A DNA stretch of 64,000 bases from Siphonodentalium dalli (taxonomy: Eukaryota > Mollusca > Scaphopoda > Gadilida > Siphonodentaliidae), in contig CP136064.1 in the NCBI GenBank assembly GCA_032622095.1, positions 258,581,863-258,645,862 on the forward strand, written 5' to 3'. The number at the start of each line of letters is the position of its first letter. Positions within the stretch are counted from its first letter, which is position 1. The position numbers were made by a program, and so were the translations under genes. The notes beneath the pieces were generated by a model. That model made no database searches, was not told the DNA's origin, and worked only from the letters and a program-made list of their open reading frames with translations. Below, piece after piece: positions 52,001-61,600 of this stretch.

Positions 52001-55000
52001 CATGTGTTTACGTCACCGGTGTAATTGTGGGGACATGCTTCTATTATGAAGGTTTGCTACCCCGAAGGTCCGCTATTCCGAAGGTTCTCTATTCCGAAGG
52101 TTTTTGTTATTTTTAGGTTAATTCTATATTTTAAAGTATTGAGACTAATTTCAGAGGGTTCATTTTCACAAAGATTCTTTATATGGAGTGTGCGCTCACA
52201 TCCGAACTGATCATGCGCGCACACCGATACAGATACAGGAGGAAATAACTTAACTTAGAACATTAAATGTGATTTTGTTTTGTTTTCGCTGGTTTTCTTG
52301 AGATTTTATGTCATTACGTGGGCCCATACCTTTGAATTCTTGGCATATACTATGAATGTTGTGGTATATATGGACCCTCCCGCATTGGGACATGACATAG
52401 GTTCAGTTGACTTAAGTGGTGTTCTGTGTGTGCTCCAATTTGAAGTTCAATATTTTAAGGGCCAAGTTTAGAATTTTATGGGTCCATACCTTTGAACTCT
52501 GGGCATATAATATGAATATTGGGGGGCATGTCTCTATTCCGAAGGTTCACTATCCCGAAGGTCCACTATTCCGAAATTTCTCTGAATGTTCGCTATTCCG
52601 AAGGTTCACCAATCCGAAGGTTCGTTATTCCGAAGGTTCTGTGTTCCAAAGATTTTTTTTATTTTAAGGTTAATTCTATATTCTAAAGTAACGAGAGGGT
52701 TCATTATCACGAAGATTCTTTTTATGAAGGAAATAACGTAAAACATTAAATGTGATTTTTTTTTGTTTTCGAGGGTTTTCTTGAGTTTAATGTCATTACG
52801 TATGACCTTATTTCTCATTACATATTCACGCCAAGGAGCCCACACAATTGCTATGTTACGATGCGATTTAATGTGATTATGTGTGACCTAATATCTCAAT
52901 AATCTGAGGCAAGAGTACGCCTGCTAAAGGCGAATTATAACAGTTGGGGTTATAACGCTCAATAAATACTGGAGGCTATAACAAACTGTGCAGCAGAATA
53001 TCGCCGAATGGACGAGTATGAGATGAGCCTAAATGCAATTGTGACTTTGTTTAAAGGCCCACTTAATTTTCGAGTCATTAATTTTTTATAGTATATACGG
53101 TTTTAATAACAATTTATGCCATAAAATTTGAATAAACTACTATAATTCATCACCATTTGAAAGGCAGAATACTTCTATCTCCTAGTTTGAAACACCTTCA
53201 AAATACCGCGTCGTATATCTAGCAATTAGCAACCAACATGTCCTCCTCGGCTTTCCATAGAATTCAACGTAATTTGATACTTATGGGTATTTGTGTCCGG
53301 GAAGTGTTTTGAACGGGTCAAATCGTGACCCCGACCTGACCTTGACCATTAAAACTGTCAATGCAAGGTCAATTTGGGTAAAACGGACAAATTTCGGCGA
53401 AATTTGATACCTAGGGATACTTTGGTCCGAGGAGAGTTTTGAACGGGTCAAATCGTGACCTCGGCCTGACCTTGACCTTCAATATGGCCAATCAAAGGTC
53501 AACTCGGATAAAACGGATAGATTTCGACGAAATTTGATACCTATGGGTACTTTTGTCGGGGGGGGGGGGTGTTTTGGACGGGTCAAATCATGACTCTGAC
53601 CTTACCTTGACCTTCAAAATTGTTAATTAAAGGTCAAGTTGGGTAAAACGGACGGATTTCGACGAAATTTGATACCTATGGGTAGTTTTCTACGGGTGGG
53701 GGGTGTTTTGGACTGGACAAATCATGACCCTGACCTGACCTTGACTTTCGAAATAGTCAATTGAAGGTCAAATCGCACCTTTCACCGGAAAGCAGATGGG
53801 AAACAGCCCGGGTGAAGTCGGGCCTATCAGCTTGTGTAATAAAGAAGACAGTTTGATGAAAGTAATGTATATATGCCACGAGAAACGGGAAAACTTGAAA
53901 TATGGAAGTACGCAAATTTCCCGCATAAAATTTGAAAGCTAGTTTATAGAATAATTGTATTATTATTTATATTTATGGCTAATAATACGATCTTGGTGGC
54001 GTTACCATTTCTGACTATGGTTTTCTTGTTATCTTTTGCGTATTGGATCCCTGTTGTTTTGTTTTGTCATTCTGCATTTTGTGGTTTCATATTTGATGTT
54101 TATCTCACGTTAGATTGGCTTGCATTTCGTCTTTGTTGGTATTAAATTTGAATCAACTCTTGTTCACGACTGTGTCACAATGTAGAGACCTATATATATA
54201 TTTTCCCTACCACAAGATAACATATATTTGCAGAACAAATAAATAAATATAAGCCTTAGATTTGATTCCTCTTCACCACCACCCAACAACCATGTTGTCA
54301 ATATAGTTTAGCTGCTTGGGTCAGGTTACTACGTTTTCATATTTTTGCAGCTTTCGACCAGGAACCAGTCTATTCGACAAGAGACATAATTATAGTGCGC
54401 GTAAATAAAAAAAACATGAGAATCTCAAAAACAATGACATCTAGATAGGAATTTTCATTCTCTGAGCAGTTATATCAACTTTGGGACGAAAGTCATTCAT
54501 TAAAATCTACATTTACTTCCATGAACTAAATATTTAGAAAGTTGTTGTCGAATGTCGTGCGATAGACTGGGACGGATACGATAGGTCGATATATACATGA
54601 AATGTTGATATATACCGGCTACATATATGCTAAAAAGTAGTTGCCAAAGTCACAGCCATTTTCAATCCGTTTTAAAATTTTCGTCATAATTCAGTCAAAC
54701 GCTCTTTATTTTACCATATCAGGAATTGACTAACACCGAACGCTCCTTTTAATAATATCATGTGGATTTTGGAGCACAAACCTCCAAGTGGCTTAAACCA
54801 ATATTATGAACCGATTTAAAGATCCAGGGTCCGTTTTGACAACAAATTTATTTATTGTGTGTTAATTTTGAGTTCACTCGGCGAGCGAACAATGAAAAAT
54901 ACCTGATAATACCCGCCATTCGTATGCCACATGCAAAGGCGAAAGACACAACAGAGTCCGTCATTTGATATCGAAAACGAGTAGGCCTACAAACGTTCAT

Positions 55001-58000
55001 AATTGATAACTCTCTTTATTATCTACCCCTTTTGGGCGACGGAGGCATGGACGATCTTCATAAGAGGCGATCGCTGGATTTGTTGATTAGGATTTTTTTG
55101 CTGGGCTATAACAAAAAATCAAAACGTGTTAAACAAAAAATCAAAACGTGTTAAAATTTCAAAGAAAGTCGATATCTGGCCATCGAAACCTAATATATAT
55201 TAATGCCGATCGGGTCATTGCCACAAGGCTCCTGTCACATCATAGCCAGCTATTTAAATCGATCACTAATGTAGCCAGCTTTTCACCGGCGATCACATTG
55301 CTAGCCAGCTTTTCTAATTTCATGACTCCATGCAGGGTTTACCTCCCTTGATGACTCGGTGACTGCTGCGCTGAATATGTGATCGGGGGAGGGGGCTAAT
55401 CCGGGATGGTCGAAAGCGCCAAATTCAAATTCAATTAGTTTATTCTCATTCATCATCATGATATGATATATAGATATCACAAATATACATGTAATACAAT
55501 ATACATAAAAGAGGTATGGCGTTGATACTAACAAATAAGTACATATCTTCTAACGTTTACATATCAGGAATATGGTCATATAGGGAAGGATCGTGCTGTT
55601 TAAGTTACTCAAAAGGGGGGTTGGAATGGGTTGTGTTGTGTTGGGAGCGGTGAACTCGTAAAGTGGACGTTCGTCTTATATAATCGCTTATATCGCCGAT
55701 ATGCCCATTTCCTTCACTTCTCGGATTGGTGCGCTCTGGTAGAGATTGGCTTTATATGGCGCGAAATTTGACCTCATCGCGTTCGTGACTAAAATGTCGA
55801 ACTCATGCTCCAAAACTGACTTCGTTTAATGTCAACTTATATTAGAATATAATTCGAGCATTCTAAGACATTGATCGGAAACCTCATGTTATTAGATGAA
55901 CTGATATCAAAATTCAAATTCAAATTCAAATCCATTAACTCAGAAAAATGAGATTAAAGTGATGTGAAACACTCCGGTATGGTGATCAAATAGAAATTGA
56001 TAATAATCTTGCTCAAAGTAGTTATTTTTTACGAATATTAATACATATATATTGACGATACACACCGTCTTTCTTGTGTATATTAATTAAATGCAATGAC
56101 TCTCGATGGCGAAGCGAAATCATTTGTGTTAGATTATCGCCGATAGTTGCGTCCCGAATCAAGATGTAAATATTTATAATTGGGCGTAGTTCAGGCGATA
56201 TTTTCTATATATGGAGTGGTTTGGTCGATTTCTTTGAAATTTTCGGGGATGTTAGTAGAATGCTACATTCCCCAGGTTGGCATAGCGCCTGAGTACTAAC
56301 TCATCAATTGCACGCCCCCGAACAAGTCCATAATATGTCTTTAACTAATCCTGTTCATTGAGGCTCGCATGAATATGAAAAGCTGGCTACAAATGTGACC
56401 ACCATAGAAAAGCTGGCTACATTTGTGATCGATTTAAAAAGCTGGCTACGAATGTGATCGATGCCTCGTGACAAGGACCCCATCATCCCTATTAATGGGT
56501 TCATGTTTCCGCTCTAATTATTTTATGGTATAGAAAACGAAGAGATGGTGCTTTTATATCGTCAAAATGGACAGGGAATCTTTCATAAATGAGAAATAGA
56601 CTCTAATGTTTTGTGGAAATTAAATGTCCTTGCAAATATGTGAAACATTTTACAGATTCCCTAAACTGGTACATATTCAGCATACATTAATTCACACACC
56701 ATCGTGCATAAAGGCGCCAGATCAACCGCAATCTAAGGAGATAGTTGACAGAAACTTCCCCAAAATATTAGGGAGGGGGTATAGTATACATCCTTGCCTG
56801 ACGTCTCAGTCAAATCGCCCCACGTTATAAAATTAAGGACATTCCGAAGACAAGCCGCATGGTCTGCTCAACATATGTAGAGCCAATTTACTACATTCTA
56901 ATGGGCTCTTATATATGTATAATCTTACTTTGGAACTTTGGTTTACGTTTATTCCAGGTATATACTAATTTACAATTATGTCAGTAACTATTCCTTTGCA
57001 TTAATTGCAACAAACTCTTCATATGACCAAAGTTAATATGTATTTGCCAGACAACTGCCCGACCGACAGAAGCGCTACATGGAGTATTTGGGGGGGGGGG
57101 GGGGGAGGGTGTCACACATCTACACCCCAACAGAATGTACGGCACTGTGCAAGATATAAGGAGATAGAACAGAAATCGTGTTCTCTGTGTTTATTTAGAT
57201 AAAACTTCTGGTACTCAAAGGTTCCAGAGATAAATTATCAGAAACTCGAAACTACTTGTCAAATGAGTATAAAAAAATCACAACATGCATTCTCCAATAA
57301 GCCATAAAATCGTTTTCCCATGTCCGCGTATATGAAATGCATATCCTCCAGAATCGTTTGAACGATCAGATAAGAGAGACATGGTTTCGATCTGGTTTTG
57401 TGAGATAGAGAAATATTCACTCAGTTCACAAATTCTTTTAAGAACACGCTCTGCGATATCTGCAAAACGAATTATGTAAGCCATCGCCAATGATGCAAGG
57501 ACAACCAAAGGTCGCTACTCCCTCGTATGTTTCGAGTCATGCTAAATTCTTGTTGACAAGTCTTTTGATATTTCCTCCGCGAAAATAAGATATCTTAAGG
57601 TGGCGCTGAGGCGACAAATGTTTCCACCTGGTTCGCATTGCGTTAGATATACACATTTATTACATGATTTATAAATTTCATTATAAAATGGGGACTCGTT
57701 GTAGATCCTGTATATATTATGTAATCCGGACCAGATTAAATCTTAATTAATATACTAACACGACACCAGGGGACAAGTGTGAGCGGTTATATATATAAAA
57801 ATTAAATCGCATATCTACACTAATCATGATTCCATGAAGGGTGGTAACTCTATAAAAACGTACTTTGACTTAATAACTGAGATTCGTTTGAAAGAATTTT
57901 CAAAACCACAAGTGATCAACTTTGATCATGTATACATAAGTAAAATTTACCTATTGGTGCCTGGGTGGGACACACAGGACTCGCTCAGCAATACCGCAAC

Positions 58001-58614
58001 TACACAAAACATTAAAGGGACACCCACACCCCGTATTAAAGCTCTTGGGCTCTTCCCCATAAATCATTCGATTCAACTTTTGCCGCGTTCGGACATGACG
58101 ATTTTCTATGTTCAGATATCCTCAAAACAACAAATCGTGGGGTGAAGGAGAAGATCACTCGATCTTTTCGACCACCCCGGGCGCTTCGCGCCCAACCACT
58201 GTCCTCCTGCCTTGGTGGGTTTGGTGGAAGTTATGGAAATATTCTTTAGAAACACTTCTTTAAATATTCACCGTTATTAAGTCAATGTTATCCTAGATTA
58301 CTCTTTAAAACACTTCTTCTCAGTCAATTTTAAAACTCGATGAATCCTAAGATCAATATTAACATATCTTGATTTAAAGACATATCATGTACTCGTTCCG
58401 GTGCGAAAAACTGGTAAGTTAGTACTCAGGTGCTGTGCCAACTGGAGGAATGTAGCATTCTACTAACATCACTGAAAATCTCAAGCAAATCGACCGTACT
58501 AGTCCATAGAAAACATTGTCTGAACTACGCTAAATTGTAAATATTTACTACTCGAATCGGGACGCTTCTATCGGCAATAAACTAACGAAAAGAGAGAGAG
58601 AGAGAGAGAGAGCG

Positions 58615-58689
<75 letters not shown>

Positions 58690-61600
58690 TTAAAAGAAAA
58701 TACAACAAAATCTATGCTAACCCATCTGGGATAACTATCCACCAGATGGGCTGAGTGCGCCTTGCCTGGGGAGGGCATATCCAATAATTGGCTGTCTTAC
58801 TGCCCACCCCAACTAGTCATTAAAATAGCACTCTGCTCTGTCTGGAAGCTGCGTGGACCATGGTATATTATATAGAATAACTGTGGTCAATTATAAAATA
58901 TACAATTTGTGTATAGAATCATTTAGAAATGAATTAGAAATCATGGCAGCTATCCAAACGCATGAAGCGGCGACGGTTTAGAAATTACATTAGTGACGTA
59001 GGTTCCTGAACGTCAGAAGCGACGGTTTAGATATTACATTAGTGACGTAGGTTACTGGCCCTGATCTTCACAGCAGGAAATTCAACATATTTCATGCAAT
59101 TCATGCATTAATTCATAGATATAAACTAGATATGTTTTCTGAACTGTAGACCCAGATATGTACTGCTGAATTTCAAAGAGAGAGAATCATGATTCAGCAT
59201 TAAAGGCCCACTTAATTTTTCGAATGCCCAGATCACATTATACACAATCTTTTCCATATTATATACCATTTGGAAGAGGAACCAAATATATATATATTCC
59301 ACTAGGATACGGAACCGCAGTGTCCATCAAGTGTTAGAGATTCTCAAATTCACCCCAAGACTTCTCACGTTTTTTACCCCACAGGGAGCCTGTATGCGGG
59401 AGCCCATTATATATAGATAAAAATGGGCACGAAGCGCATAGGGGCCACATAGAGGGCCCTCATATAGGTAGTGCTCACAGAAAGGGGCCACAGAGCATGT
59501 TTCTGTTAGTATAGTAAAAGGCAAGTTATGTTGATTTTATTGCGTTCCATATGCGCATGCATATATATGTCGGGTTGTAAAAATACAGTTCTCAGTGTTA
59601 TAAAGTGTTCCCACGCCACCAGTGACCAAAAAAAAAGAAGTAGCATTGCCGTTCCATTTCTCTAATAGAAATAAGAATTTGTTCAAGCCCGCGAACACCA
59701 GAAAGTAATAAGGAACATGTATTTACCCGTAATGTTTGACGGACAATCACCTAGTTTTCATTATAATTACCATGTTGTTTGCATCGTTCATAGATCACAC
59801 GAGTGTATTTAACACTAATCCATGACTCAAATTCATTCAGTTGTTGCATACATTGTTGAGTATAAAAGGAGATGGTCCCATAAATGGTCGGATTTACTGT
59901 ATAGTCGCCCTTTAATTACTCTAGATTTTCAATAAATCGAATTGTTTGAAGATGTATCCTTGGTATATTGGAAGATTTAGTCTTTGAAAAAGAATTGTTA
60001 TGGCCGAAACATACAGAAACAGGCCATCGAGACCACCTTAAACACAGCATCTGATATTTTAAACACACATTTTTCTCAATCTCTTGAAAACGGAATTCTG
60101 AGTGTGCTGGGATACTAATTATCGACTTTATTGCTTTGATATAATGTGCTTGTTATTTTTCGGCTGTCATTGTGGAATTTGTAATGGCGAACTAACTGCG
60201 TATGTCACTAATTTGCTGTTAAAGGCACGTGAGGCCTTAATTGTCGAAAATATTCATATTTGTTCCAAACACCGTAAACAGAAAAACATTAAAACGCATA
60301 CAGTTTCGTTCAGATATACCATGACCATCGCGTAAACAGCATGTTATCATAAATACCTACTATATTTTACCTAAGCAAGAGCCTGATTGGGTTACAGAGG
60401 ACAACACAATGCTACTGGCTAATCACACACAAATGGCATAAACGCTCTTTATTAGTTCCATATCAGGAATTCACCAACAAAGAACGCTCTTTGTGTTTAC
60501 CATCATAATATAAACAAACACCAGAAAGGTAACTTTTTATGCGTTTGTTTACATAACAATGGTTAACATATGAGAATAACATACTGTTTATGCGATATTT
60601 CTTATTTATATACGGACAAAGTCTGTCTACATTTTGATGATCTTTCTGTTTGTGGCGGTTTTTGACGGGTGGAAATATTTTCACAGGATACCCACCGCCA
60701 AGACCAACCGTACCTTTAAATGTGTTTTTAGCAAACAGTATCATGCTGTCACTTAAATATGTTGTTAAATGGTATGAATTATGTCGCTGAACTAATTATG
60801 ATTACACAGTCCTCAGACTGCATTGTGTAACGAACACACCACAAATGGTCCAAATGGTACCAACCAACAGCCACATCACAAAATACCAAAATTGTATAGA
60901 ACTACAAGAACACCGGGCAAAAATATATAAAACAGGATATACATGTACTTGGGAATTATATATTCGAGGAAAGCTTAAAGGTACTCAATCCGTAAAGAGG
61001 GTCCCCATCTCAACAGATTCCAACAACAACAATCCGATCAGAGGGTCCTATATTACTATTTCTTTGGCTTTGGGGGTAAAAAATATTTGATTCGAGTCGA
61101 GGAACCCATCAAACAAAGCTCAGAGTTATTAGATATTGATTTTTGAAATTTGTTATTAACTCGAGATGAGTACTAACAACTGCCGTAATCTGCTCTGGAT
61201 GTATACTCCAAATCTATTCAAACAGACAAGGATGGATAACTCTAAAATCAAGTGGTAATTTTAACGCAATTTTGACTGAGTTCTGGGCCAGTTAGTATTC
61301 CCGATAATGAAAAATAATAGATTTCTAAAATCGATATCTAACAAATCTGAGCTTTGATGGGTGACTTCCTCGACTCGAATCAAATATTTTTGACCCCCGA
61401 AGCCATTGAAATAGTAATTGAGAGGAGTTTTATCGGATTGAGTACCGTTAATGTGTCGTTGGCTTTGCAAACATTGTGATCGAGAAAAGGAATATCGAAC
61501 ATTGGTGGAAAATGTCACAAAAATGAAGCCGGTATTGATATTTGGTCGATAAATACATTAATTACTCATATTCTGACTTATATTCTATTCCTGATATGTG

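Noticed and set aside
57278-57508. Minus-strand frame with RICELSEYFSISQNQIETM as an extra exon in intron 1
   Set aside because: A TTTTGCAG lies inside it, but there is no convincing donor, no cysteine-rich or F5/8C pattern and no repeat match; left unassigned.
58548-58784. Ser-Leu repeat protein
   Set aside because: It is the GA microsatellite read in one frame.
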